Shown: in pieces, positions 23,515 through 31,702 of the stretch
Position numbering within the stretch: the stretch's first letter is position 1
Layout: every line of letters begins with the position of its first letter
From: Saccharothrix tamanrassetensis
GTDB lineage: Bacteria; Actinomycetota; Actinomycetes; Mycobacteriales; Pseudonocardiaceae
Assembly: GCF_014203665.1 (NCBI RefSeq)
Contig: NZ_JACHJN010000013.1
Span: forward strand, 1 to 64,000
Length of the DNA stretch: 64,000 nt
Direction of reading: 5' to 3'
The notes under the pieces: generated by a model
What the model was told of the DNA's origin: nothing
Databases searched by the model: none
The model's input: only the letters and a program-made list of their open reading frames with translations
Program-made: the position numbers and the translations under genes

Positions 23515-23556
23515 CTCCCCTCTGGTAGTCCGTAATTCCGGAATACTAGAGGGGAG
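23515..23556. promoter_or_regulatory. Dyad between lipB and the serine hydrolase: operator or terminator
   Basis: The arms CTCCCCTCT (23515-23523) and AGAGGGGAG (23548-23556) flank an AT-rich centre holding the palindrome ATTCCGGAAT. It begins only eight bases upstream of the hydrolase GTG and follows the lipB stop by 12 bases. With ArsR encoded in the same unit, an operator is plausible; a lipB terminator is the alternative. Confidence 0.45.
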
Positions 23557-23568
23557 GTGTCGCGGTTG

Positions 23569-24312
23569 TCAGCGGGTTTGCACCGCGAACGTCACGCCGG
23601 CGGCCACCGGCTGTTCACGGATGAGCGTGCGGTCGGTCAACGGCAGGTCGCCGTTCAGCGCGTCGATCACGGCCTGGCGCGCCAGCGGCAGCACCTCGGC
23701 GACCGTGACGTCGCGGTCCAGCTCCCGCGACAGCGACGCGACCCCCGCGTCCCGGATGCCGCAGGGGATGATCGCGCCGAACCCGGCCAGGTCGGCGTTG
23801 CAGTTGATCTCGAAGCCGTGCATCGTCACGCCGCGCTGCACGCGGATGCCGATCGCGGCGATCTTGCGCTCGACGCCCCGGTCGTCGGCGGCGATCCACA
23901 CGCCGCTGCGGCCGTCGACCCGGCCGGTGCGCACGCCGAGCTGGTCGCACACGTGGATCAGGGCCTGTTCCAGCCGCCGCACGTACTGCACGACGTCCAG
24001 CGGCTCGATCAGCCCGACGATCGGGTAGCCCACCAGCTGCCCCGGACCGTGCCAGGTGATCTTGCCGCCCCGGTCCACGTCGATCACCGGGATGTCGCCG
24101 CCCTTGGGCCGCTCCTCCGGTTCGGTGCGCCGGCCGCAGGTGTACACCGGCGGGTGCTCCAGCAGGAGCATGGTGTCGCCGACGTCGCCGTCCGCGCGGG
24201 CGTCGGCCAGTTCGCGTTGCAGTTCCCACGCGGCCAGGTAGTCGATGGTGCCCAGCTCACGCACGTCGATCGGGTCCGTCGAGGTGCGGCAGGAGAGTTC
24301 AGGACTGCTCAC
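23569..24312 (-). CDS. lipB: Lipoyl(octanoyl) transferase
   Basis: This 247-aa enzyme transfers octanoyl from acyl carrier protein to the lipoyl domains of E2 subunits and GcvH, the step before LipA. Catalytic Lys150 (RKIAAIG) and Cys184 (IIPCGIRD) are both present. The family signature GGKITWHGPGQLVGYPI is intact. Length is normal. The first bases overlap the end of the PAP2 gene by 14 bases, so the two are co-transcribed. Lipoyl domains that it would modify are encoded at 25998-27851. Confidence 0.95.
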   Translation of the reverse strand: MSSPELSCRTSTDPIDVRELGTIDYLAAWELQRELADARADGDVGDTMLLLEHPPVYTCGRRTEPEERPKGGDIPVIDVDRGGKITWHGPGQLVGYPIVGLIEPLDVVQYVRRLEQALIHVCDQLGVRTGRVDGRSGVWIAADDRGVERKIAAIGIRVQRGVTMHGFEINCNADLAGFGAIIPCGIRDAGVASLSRELDRDVTVAEVLPLARQAVIDALNGDLPLTDRTLIREQPVAAGVTFAVQTR

Positions 24313-24922
24313 GGTTCGACCCTACGCCCACCGGGAGCAGTCGCAGGGCCAGGGTTGCGAGCAGCCCGACGCCCGTGGTGGCCAGCACCGCGCCCACCGT
24401 GTCGGTGAACCAGTGCACCTCCAGCGCCACCCGGCTGGCGGCGGTCAGCGCGATGGCGGTCACCGCGATGGCGACGGCCTTCCGGAGGAGGTGACGGGCC
24501 AGGTGGGCGCACAGCACCACTCCCGTGAACACGACCGCGGTGACCGCCGTGACGTGCCCGCTGGGGTAGGAGGGCAGGTGGTGCTCGACCGGCCGCACCC
24601 GGTCGTAGGTGTAGCGGGCCAGCACGGTCGACCAGGAGGTGCCCAGCAGGACCGCGCCCTTGAAGATCAGCACGTCCCGGGCGAGGAAGGCCCGGAGGGT
24701 CAGCGAAGCCAGGGCGACCACCGCCATGCCGGGGCTCAGCAGGAAGCTGACCACGGTCGCCACCGGGGTCGTGTTCGGGCCCATGGAGACCGCGACGTCG
24801 CGGAGGGCGGCGTCCAGCTCCGGGATGTCCCGGTGGACGGAGAAGCCCAGCACGACGGACGCCAGCGCCATCACCGCGCCCACGCCGGCCAGGAACGTCC
24901 TCGGTCCCAGGGCTTTCGTCAC
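24299..24922 (-). CDS. PAP2-family membrane phosphatase
   Basis: This 207-aa membrane protein is of the phosphatidic acid phosphatase type 2 / undecaprenyl-diphosphatase class. It starts at GTG 24922. About five to six hydrophobic helices are visible, with the phosphatase motifs YDRVRP, PSYPSGH and SRVALEVHWFTD in order, carrying the expected Arg, His and Asp. The physiological substrate (lipid phosphate or isoprenoid diphosphate) is not clear. It sits between a TIGR01777 gene and lipB, overlapping lipB by 14 bases, which suggests one transcript without implying a shared pathway. Confidence 0.85.
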   Translation of the reverse strand: MTKALGPRTFLAGVGAVMALASVVLGFSVHRDIPELDAALRDVAVSMGPNTTPVATVVSFLLSPGMAVVALASLTLRAFLARDVLIFKGAVLLGTSWSTVLARYTYDRVRPVEHHLPSYPSGHVTAVTAVVFTGVVLCAHLARHLLRKAVAIAVTAIALTAASRVALEVHWFTDTVGAVLATTGVGLLATLALRLLPVGVGSNREQS

Positions 24923-24932
24923 CGCCTCCGGG

Positions 24933-25817
24933 TCATCCGTGCACGGCCGCCGCCACCGCCGCGCCGAGAGCCGGGTGCAGGAAGTGGAAGCCGTTGCGTT
25001 CGAGGACCTTGGGCACCGCCCGCTGACCTGCCAGGACGCCTTCCTCCGCGATCTCGCCCAGCACTGCCTTGAGCACGGAACCGGGCACCACCCAGGGGGT
25101 CGGCCGGTGCAGGGCGTGGCCGACCGTCCGGGTGAACTCGGCGTTGGTGACCGGACTGGGCGAGGTCAGGTTGACCGGGCCGTGGATGGCGTCGTGCTCC
25201 AGGACGTAGCGGATCGCCGAGATCACGTCGTCCAGGGAGATCCACGGCATGTACTGGCGGCCGTCGCCCAGCCGCCCGCCCAGGAAGAACCGGAACAGCG
25301 GCTTCAGCTTGCCGAACAGGCCGCCGGAGGGGCTGATCACCAGGCCGGTGCGGAGCCTGACCACGCGTTGGCCGGCGGCCGGCGCGGTGGCGGCTTCCCA
25401 CTGGCGGCAGAGTTCGGCCAGGAAGCCGGTGCCCGACGGCGCCGACTCGTCCACGACTTCGTCCTTCGTGTCGCCGTAGTAGCCGACCGCGCTCGCGTTG
25501 ACCAGGGTGGGGATCCGCTGCTCGGCCACGGCCGTCGCCAGCACCTCGGTCGGCACCGTGCGGCTGTCCAGCAGCACCTGCTTGCGGGCGTGGTTCCAGC
25601 GCTTGTCGGCCACCCCGGCACCGCACAGGTTGACCACGGCGTCCGCGCCGGTCAGGGCGTCCGGGGCGATCCGACCGGCGGGCGGATCCCACTCGCGTTC
25701 GTCCGGGGCGGCGGGGCGGCGGCGGACCAGGCGGATCACCTCGTGCTCCGCTCCGCGCAAGGCGGCCACCAGGCTGGTGCCGATGAAGCCCGATGAACCC
25801 GCGACCACTACCCGCAT
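24933..25817 (-). CDS. TIGR01777-family NAD-dependent epimerase
   Basis: This 294-aa Rossmann-fold protein of the extended SDR class has the nucleotide motif VVAGSSGFIGTSL at the start. The TIGR01777 features are present: WDPPAGRI, NLCGAGVADKRWN, LVNASAVGYYGD and the late MPWISLDDV and GPVNLTSP. M. tuberculosis Rv2216, between sucB and lipB, is the direct counterpart, so the location is conserved. The activity of this family is unsettled; some members act in cell division control. It ends 10 bases before the PAP2 gene starts. Confidence 0.9.
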   Translation of the reverse strand: MRVVVAGSSGFIGTSLVAALRGAEHEVIRLVRRRPAAPDEREWDPPAGRIAPDALTGADAVVNLCGAGVADKRWNHARKQVLLDSRTVPTEVLATAVAEQRIPTLVNASAVGYYGDTKDEVVDESAPSGTGFLAELCRQWEAATAPAAGQRVVRLRTGLVISPSGGLFGKLKPLFRFFLGGRLGDGRQYMPWISLDDVISAIRYVLEHDAIHGPVNLTSPSPVTNAEFTRTVGHALHRPTPWVVPGSVLKAVLGEIAEEGVLAGQRAVPKVLERNGFHFLHPALGAAVAAAVHG

Positions 25818-25943
25818 GAGTTGATCGTCTCGCAGCGCGCGGGGTGTTGCACAGCGGCGGAAGTGTCATGCATGCCACTGGGCTCGTCCGGTCGGGCCGC
25901 CGGCACCGCACCGCGTCCTCGGCGCGACCGTCCCCGAACGGCG

Positions 25944-25977
25944 GAGGCCGCCCCGGACGGGTGTCCGGAGCGGCCTC
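25944..25977 (-). terminator. Terminator after the E2 gene
   Basis: GAGGCCGC plus CCGGAC pair with GTCCGG plus GCGGCCTC around a single mismatch, with a 4-nt loop, about 20 bases downstream of the E2 stop. Confidence 0.65.
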
Positions 25978-25997
25978 GGCGGGTTCGTGCGGGGGCG

Positions 25998-27851
25998 TCA
26001 GAGACCGAGGTCGGCCTCGAACGAACCCTCCTCCAGCCGGTTCTTGACGGTGGTGAGGAACCGGCCCGCGTCCGCGCCGTCGACCAGGCGGTGGTCGTAG
26101 GTCAGGGCCAGGTACGCCATCGAGCGGATCGCGATGGTGTCGTCGCCGCTCTCGTCGGTGATCACCACGGCCCGCTTCTTGACCACGCCCACACCCAGGA
26201 TGCCGACCTGCGGCTGCTGGATGATCGGGGTGTCGAACAGCGCGCCGTTGCTGCCCAGGTTGGTCAGCGAGAACGTGCCGCCGGTCAGCTCGTCCGGGGT
26301 CAGCTTGTTGCCCCGCGCCCGCGCGGCCAGGTCGCCGATCTTGTGCGACAGGCCGGCCAGGTTGAGGTCGCCCGCGTTCGCGATCACCGCGTTGAGCAGG
26401 CCGCGCTCGGTGTCGATCGCGATGCCCAGGTGCTCGGCGCCGTGGTAGACGACCTCCTTCTTCTCCTCGTCGATGGACGCGTTGAGCACCGGGTGCTGCT
26501 TGAGCGCCTCGACGGCCGCCTTCGCGAAGAACGGCAGGAAGGTGAGCTTGGTGCCCTCGCGCTGTTCGAACGCCGCCTTCGCCCGGTTGCGCAGCCGGGC
26601 GATCTTGGTGACGTCCACCTCGAAGACCTGGGTGAGCTGGGCCGAGACCTGCAGCGACTCGCGGGTGCGCTGCGCGACGATCTGGCGCAGCCGGGGCAGC
26701 TTCTGCACGGTGCCGCGCTTGCCGCTGCTGTCCGCGGCGGGCGCGGAGGCGACCCGCTGCGCCGGGGCGTTCGCCGCCGGAGCCGGGGCGGCCGGGGCGG
26801 GCGCCGGGGCCTTCTTGGCCTCGACGGCGGCCAGCACGTCCTGCTTGCGGATCCGGCCGCCGACGCCGCTGCCCTTGAGGCCCGCCAGGTCGATGCCGTT
26901 CTCCGAGGCCAGCTTGCGCACCAGCGGGGTCACGTACGGCGCGCCGTTCGCGTCCTCACCGGCACCCTCTGCCGGAGCCGAGGGCTGCGCGGCGGACTGC
27001 GCCGGAGCGGCGGACTGCGCGGGCGCGGCCTGGGACTGCTGGGCCGGTGCCTGCTGAGTCGGTGCCTGCTGGGCGGGTGCCTGCTGGGCCGGCTCGGGCT
27101 TGGTCGGCTCGGACTCGGCCGGCTCGGGCTGTGTCGGCTCGGACTGGGCCGGCTCGGGCTGGGCGTGCTTCGGCGCGGGAGCGGAGGCAGCCGGGGAACC
27201 GGAACCGATCACGGCCAGCTTGCCGCCGACCTCGACGGTCTCGTCCTCGCCCGCGTTGATCTCCAGCAGGGTGCCGGCCACCGGGGACGGGATCTCGGTG
27301 TCCACCTTGTCGGTGGAGACCTCCAGCAGCGGCTCGTCGACCTCGACCGCGTCGCCGACCTGCTTGAGCCAACGGGTGACGGTGCCTTCGGTGACGCTCT
27401 CGCCCAGGGCCGGCATGGTGACCGGCGTGCCTTCCGCGGAGCCGCCCGACTGGGCCGGCGGCTCGCTCTGCGCCTCGGCCCGCGGTTCCGGGGCGGACTG
27501 CGGCTGGGGCGCTGCCTGCGGCTCGGGCGCGGACTGGGGCTCCGGCTGCGCTTCCTCGGCCGGGGTGGTGCCGCCGCCGGAGGTCGACTCGTCCCCACCG
27601 GACGGCGCCTCCGCACCGTCACCGATGACGGCGAGCTCGGCGCCGACTTCGACGGTCTCGTCCTCCTGGGCGACGATCTTCTGGAGGACGCCCGCCGCCG
27701 GGGAGGGGATCTCGGTGTCGACCTTGTCGGTGGACACCTCCAGCAACGGCTCGTCGACCTCGACGCGGTCACCCTCCTGCTTCAACCAGCGGGTGACCGT
27801 GCCCTCGGTGACGCTTTCGCCGAGTGCGGGCATTTGGACGGAGAAGGCCAT
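25998..27851 (-). CDS. sucB: Dihydrolipoamide acyltransferase (E2), two lipoyl domains
   Basis: This 617-aa E2 core belongs to the 2-oxoacid dehydrogenase complexes. In actinobacteria this gene (Rv2215, DlaT/SucB) serves the pyruvate complex and possibly the 2-oxoglutarate complex. There are two near-identical lipoyl domains, with lipoylated Lys43 and Lys182 in STDKVDTEIPSP. Long Pro/Ala/Glu/Gln linkers contain short repeats (QQAPAQQ, EPAQSEPTQPEP). An E1/E3-binding module is near 305-340 (YVTPLVRKLASENGIDLAGL). The acyltransferase domain ends with the catalytic His587 in TYDHRLVDGAD. lpdA lies upstream on the same strand, and lipA and lipB are in the window. Confidence 0.93.
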   Translation of the reverse strand: MAFSVQMPALGESVTEGTVTRWLKQEGDRVEVDEPLLEVSTDKVDTEIPSPAAGVLQKIVAQEDETVEVGAELAVIGDGAEAPSGGDESTSGGGTTPAEEAQPEPQSAPEPQAAPQPQSAPEPRAEAQSEPPAQSGGSAEGTPVTMPALGESVTEGTVTRWLKQVGDAVEVDEPLLEVSTDKVDTEIPSPVAGTLLEINAGEDETVEVGGKLAVIGSGSPAASAPAPKHAQPEPAQSEPTQPEPAESEPTKPEPAQQAPAQQAPTQQAPAQQSQAAPAQSAAPAQSAAQPSAPAEGAGEDANGAPYVTPLVRKLASENGIDLAGLKGSGVGGRIRKQDVLAAVEAKKAPAPAPAAPAPAANAPAQRVASAPAADSSGKRGTVQKLPRLRQIVAQRTRESLQVSAQLTQVFEVDVTKIARLRNRAKAAFEQREGTKLTFLPFFAKAAVEALKQHPVLNASIDEEKKEVVYHGAEHLGIAIDTERGLLNAVIANAGDLNLAGLSHKIGDLAARARGNKLTPDELTGGTFSLTNLGSNGALFDTPIIQQPQVGILGVGVVKKRAVVITDESGDDTIAIRSMAYLALTYDHRLVDGADAGRFLTTVKNRLEEGSFEADLGL

Positions 27852-27905
27852 CGTTCGCTGACTCCTCGTGCGTGGGTCGGGGATCGGCTGACTGGGGTGC
27901 GACGG

Positions 27906-29276
27906 TCAGCCGTGCACGTGCAGCGGCTTGCCGGCCAAGGCGAGGAAGGCCTCGCCGAGGGCTTCTGTCTGGGTCGGGTGGGCGTGGATCAGCGGAGCCA
28001 CGTCCTCGGGGTAGGCCTCCCAGCTGTAGATCAGCTGGGCTTCACCGATCAGCTCGCCGACCCGCTCGCCGACCATGGTGACACCGACCACCGGGCCGTC
28101 CGGCGCCTTGACCAGCTTGACGCCGCCGGCGGTCTTCAGGATCTGGGACTTGCCGTTGCCCGCCAGGTCGTACACGAAGGTCTCGACCGAGCCGTACTTC
28201 TCCTTGGCCGCGGCCTCGGACAGGCCGACCGAGGCGACCTCCGGCTTGCAGTAGGTGACGCGCGGGATGCCCGCCTCGTCGATGACCTTCGGGTTCTGCC
28301 CGGCGATCTCCTCCGCGACGAAGATGCCCTGCTGGAACCCGCGGTGCGCGAGCTGGAGGCCGGGCACGATGTCGCCGACGGCGTAGACGTTCGGGAGGTT
28401 GGTGCGCAGCCGCTCGTCGGTGACCACGAAGCCGCGGTCGATCCGGACGCCTGCCTCCTCGTACCCGTGGCCGGCGGTGTTGGGGCCGCGACCGACCGCG
28501 ACCAGCAGCAGGTCGGCTTCCAGCACGTCGCCGGACTCCAGGGACACCGAGACGCCGGAGTCGGTCCGGTTCGCGCCGGTGAACTTCACGCCGGTCTTGA
28601 ACTTGATGCCACGCCGGCGGAAGGCGCGCTCCAGCTGCTTGGACGCGTACTCGTCCTCGGCGGGGACCAGCCGGGGCAGCGCCTCCACGATGGTCACCTC
28701 CGCGCCGAAGGAGGCCCACACGCTGGCGAACTCGACGCCGATGACGCCGCCGCCGAGCACCACGACCTTCTCCGGGATGAAGTCCAGGTTGAGCGCCTGG
28801 TCGCTGGTGACGACCCGGCCGCCGATCTCCAGGCCGGGCAGGCTGCGCGCGTACGAGCCGGTGGCCAGCACGACGTTCTTGCCGGTGTACCGCTGCCCGT
28901 CGACCTCGACCGCGTTCGGCCCGACGAACGTGCCGGCGCCGGACACCAGGGTCACCTTGTTGGCCTTCACCAGGCCCTGCAGACCCTTGTAGAGCCGGCT
29001 GACCACGCCGTCCTTGTAGGAGTTGACGCCCGCGATGTCGATGCCCTCCAGCGAGGACTTCACGCCGAACTGGTCGCCCTCGCGGGCGTTGTCCGCGACC
29101 TCCGCCGCGTGCAGCAGCGCCTTGGTCGGGATGCAGCCGCGGTGCAGGCAGGTGCCGCCCAACTTGTCCTTCTCGACCAGGACGACGGACAGGCCGAGCT
29201 CCGCCGCGCGGAACGCGCAGGCGTAGCCGCCCGAGCCGCCACCGAGGATCACGAGGTCGGCGGAGGTGTCGGTCAC
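27906..29276 (-). CDS. lpdA: Dihydrolipoyl dehydrogenase (E3)
   Basis: This 456-aa FAD disulfide reductase reoxidises dihydrolipoamide. GTG 29276 with GGGAG upstream gives VTDTSADLVILGGGSGGYAC, the FAD motif; longer frames upstream lack a ribosome site. The redox pair is Cys43/Cys48 (GGTCLHRGCIP). The NAD motif is VVLGGGVIGVEFAS. The catalytic His is in the C-terminal IHAHPTQTEAL. It is followed by the E2 gene after a 54-base gap, so E3 and E2 form an operon. Confidence 0.95.
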   Translation of the reverse strand: MTDTSADLVILGGGSGGYACAFRAAELGLSVVLVEKDKLGGTCLHRGCIPTKALLHAAEVADNAREGDQFGVKSSLEGIDIAGVNSYKDGVVSRLYKGLQGLVKANKVTLVSGAGTFVGPNAVEVDGQRYTGKNVVLATGSYARSLPGLEIGGRVVTSDQALNLDFIPEKVVVLGGGVIGVEFASVWASFGAEVTIVEALPRLVPAEDEYASKQLERAFRRRGIKFKTGVKFTGANRTDSGVSVSLESGDVLEADLLLVAVGRGPNTAGHGYEEAGVRIDRGFVVTDERLRTNLPNVYAVGDIVPGLQLAHRGFQQGIFVAEEIAGQNPKVIDEAGIPRVTYCKPEVASVGLSEAAAKEKYGSVETFVYDLAGNGKSQILKTAGGVKLVKAPDGPVVGVTMVGERVGELIGEAQLIYSWEAYPEDVAPLIHAHPTQTEALGEAFLALAGKPLHVHG

Positions 29277-29451
29277 GGGATCTCCCTGGAGGGCTTGATG
29301 CCTTACTCCGCGCGGGTGCGCGCGGGTGGTTGCCATCTTGTCACTACTTCGCCGGCGGCGGCGACGCGGTGTCCTCTTGGGAGGATTTGGCCACGCCTTC
29401 ACACGCACGCCGGCACCATGGTCGACACGAGCCGCAACAGGAGGTTGTCCG

Positions 29452-29772
29452 GTGGGGCTGTTCGACCGTTTTCGCAGGAAGCAGCGCCCTGGCGTGCTGC
29501 GGACGGCCACGTCCACGGACACCGGTCACCTGGAGCAGTGGGCGGCGGCGCGCAGGGGCGTGGAGGCGTACGTCGAGCCGAAGACGACCGTGACGGACAC
29601 CACGGTCGTGCTGGTCGCGCACGACGGCGAGTGGACCCGCCGGCGCATCGACGGCACCGAGGGCGCGAAGAAGCTGGCGAAGAAGCTGCGCATCCCGATC
29701 TACGACGCCGGCATCGTCGGCTACCCGAAGCGGATGCGCGAGTACACCCGCCGCAAGAACCAGAACGGCTGA
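29452..29772 (+). CDS. Conserved actinobacterial small protein (106 aa)
   Basis: GTG 29452, preceded by AGGAGG at 29439-29444, gives VGLFDRFRRKQRPGVLRTAT. The protein is basic and soluble, with the conserved-looking segment WTRRRIDGTEGAKKLAKKLR and the tail MREYTRRKNQNG. Homologues are common in actinobacterial genomes, usually as hypothetical or mis-called oxidoreductases; no catalytic motif is visible. It is divergent from lpdA and convergent with pepA. Confidence 0.75.
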   Translation: MGLFDRFRRKQRPGVLRTATSTDTGHLEQWAAARRGVEAYVEPKTTVTDTTVVLVAHDGEWTRRRIDGTEGAKKLAKKLRIPIYDAGIVGYPKRMREYTRRKNQNG

Positions 29773-29944
29773 CCGGATACCGCGTCGCCGATTCCGCGAC
29801 GTTTTGATTTCAATTCGTCAGCGCTTCTACGAGGGCGGCCGGAAATCTTCGGCGCGACCGTCACGATGATTCTTGCAGAGCCGCCCGGGCGGCAGCGGGG
29901 TCTCTCGAACTCCTTCGTGCGCCGGTGAACTGGAAATACGGGAT

Positions 29945-29975
29945 GCCCGCAGGTGGCGTCGTGCCACCCGCGGGC
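29945..29975 (-). terminator. pepA terminator
   Basis: GCCCGC and GGTGGC pair with GCCACC and GCGGGC around one mismatch with a 5-nt loop, 30 bases past the pepA stop. Confidence 0.65.
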
Positions 29976-30005
29976 GTGTCCCGCTGCTGCTCGGAGGAAC
30001 CCCGA

Positions 30006-31502
30006 TCAGCCGTTGGCGGCGATATCCGCCAACACGGCAGCCAGCGTGCGGACCGGTACGCCGGTGCCGCCCTTGGTCGTGTAGCCGTAAGGCGCACCCG
30101 TGTGGAAAGACGGCCCGGCGATGTCGACGTGCGCCCACGGCACACCTTCGGCCACGAACTCGCGCAGGAAGATCCCGGCCGCCAACATGCCGCCGAACCG
30201 GTGCCCCGCGACGTTGGCGATGTCGGCCAGCCGCGAGTCCAGGTCCGCCCGCAGCTCGTCCGGCAGCGGCATGGCCCACGCCTGCTCGCCGACCGCGCGG
30301 CCCAGCGCCGCCACCCGGTCCCGGAAGTCCTCGGTGCCCATGACGCCGGCGGTGCGCTTGCCCAGCGACACCACCTGGGCGCCGGTCAGCGTGGACGTCT
30401 CGATCAGGTAGTCGGGTCCGTCCTCGCAGGCCCGCACGATCGCGTCGGACAGCACCAACCGCCCCTCGGCGTCGGTGTTGAGCACCTCGACGGTCTTGCC
30501 GCCGTACATGGTCAGCACGTCGCCGGGCCGGTAGGCGGTGCCGGACGGCATGTTCTCCGCCAGCGGGGCCCACGCGGTGACCTCCAGCGGGTACTTGAGC
30601 TTCGCCGCCAGCAGCACGGTCGCGACGACCGCGGCGGCACCGCTCATGTCGGAGGTCATCTCGTCCATCCCGGCGGCGGGCTTGATCGAGATGCCGCCGG
30701 TGTCGAACGTGATGCCCTTGCCCACCAGGGCGACCTTCTTGCCCGCCTTCGCGCCCCGGTAGGTGATCCGGACCAGGCGCGGCGGGCGGGACGAACCGCC
30801 GCCGACGCCGAGGATGCCGCCGAAGCCCTGCTTGCGCAGCGCCTTCTCGTCCAGCACCTCCACCTCGACGCCGTCGAGGCCCTTGGCCAGCGCGGTCGCC
30901 CGCTCCGCGAACGACGCCGGGAACAGGTCGTTGGGCGGGGTGTTGATCAGGTCGCGGGTGGCCGCCACGGCTTCCGCGATCGCGGTCGAGGCCTTCACCG
31001 CGGCGCGGTGGGCCTTGATCGTGCCCTCCGCCGGGGCGACGAGGTCGACCCGTGCCACGGGCGCGTCGCCGGCGGCGGACTTGTAGGCGGTGAACTGGTA
31101 CGCGCCGAGCAACGTGCCCTCGACCGCGGCACCGAGGTGCAGCGCGGACAACGTCGTCACGACGCGCTTCTTGCCGGTCGACGCGCGGGCGGCGGCACCG
31201 GACGCCCGGCGCACCTGCTCCTCGCCCACGACGCCGTCGGTCGGCTTGCCCAGTCCCACGGCGAGCAGGACGGGCGCGCCGATCTTGCCGAACGTGGGCA
31301 CCGACACGACCTCGTCGGCCTTGCCGGTGGCGCCCACGGTGTTCAGGACGGTCAGCAGGCCGCCGTCGAACGCGGCGGCCACCGCGTCGGCCGCACCCGC
31401 GAGGGCGAGTCCGTCCGGGCCCTGGATGGTCCCCACCACTACGGCGTCGGCGTTCGTGGTACTCGGGTCACTGTCGGTGATGGCCAGCTTGGGCGCGGTC
31501 AC
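30006..31502 (-). CDS. pepA: Leucyl aminopeptidase (M17)
   Basis: This 498-aa cytosolic dizinc aminopeptidase releases N-terminal residues and recycles peptides and glutathione-type conjugates. GTG 31502 with GGAG upstream gives VTAPKLAITDSDPSTTNADA; a longer frame adds an implausible basic leader. The C-terminal catalytic half carries the M17 signatures LVGKGITFDTGGISIKP (metal Lys and Asp) and NTDAEGRLVLSDA (family signature with metal Asp and Glu). The N-terminal macro-like domain is weaker, as usual. Confidence 0.93.
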   Translation of the reverse strand: MTAPKLAITDSDPSTTNADAVVVGTIQGPDGLALAGAADAVAAAFDGGLLTVLNTVGATGKADEVVSVPTFGKIGAPVLLAVGLGKPTDGVVGEEQVRRASGAAARASTGKKRVVTTLSALHLGAAVEGTLLGAYQFTAYKSAAGDAPVARVDLVAPAEGTIKAHRAAVKASTAIAEAVAATRDLINTPPNDLFPASFAERATALAKGLDGVEVEVLDEKALRKQGFGGILGVGGGSSRPPRLVRITYRGAKAGKKVALVGKGITFDTGGISIKPAAGMDEMTSDMSGAAAVVATVLLAAKLKYPLEVTAWAPLAENMPSGTAYRPGDVLTMYGGKTVEVLNTDAEGRLVLSDAIVRACEDGPDYLIETSTLTGAQVVSLGKRTAGVMGTEDFRDRVAALGRAVGEQAWAMPLPDELRADLDSRLADIANVAGHRFGGMLAAGIFLREFVAEGVPWAHVDIAGPSFHTGAPYGYTTKGGTGVPVRTLAAVLADIAANG

Positions 31503-31702
31503 TGCGGCTCCTTGACGGGGAGGGTCCTCCCGGCACTTCCTGGTCGTGCGGCGGGAACGTGGGTGGATCGTGAAGAATGCTAAAGGTCTCGTTCGCCCAG
31601 GTGACGGCGGCACCTGCGATCGCGGGGAGTAACAATTAACACGAATGAGGGTCGACCGGGCGGGTGTTCGCAGTCACCCGGTCCGTATGACACCGTGGGG
31701 CG

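Noticed and set aside
25821..29807. Open frame of more than 1300 codons on the plus strand opposite sucB and lpdA
   Set aside because: It is antisense to two certain genes and shows shadow composition (Gly/Arg/Leu repeats).
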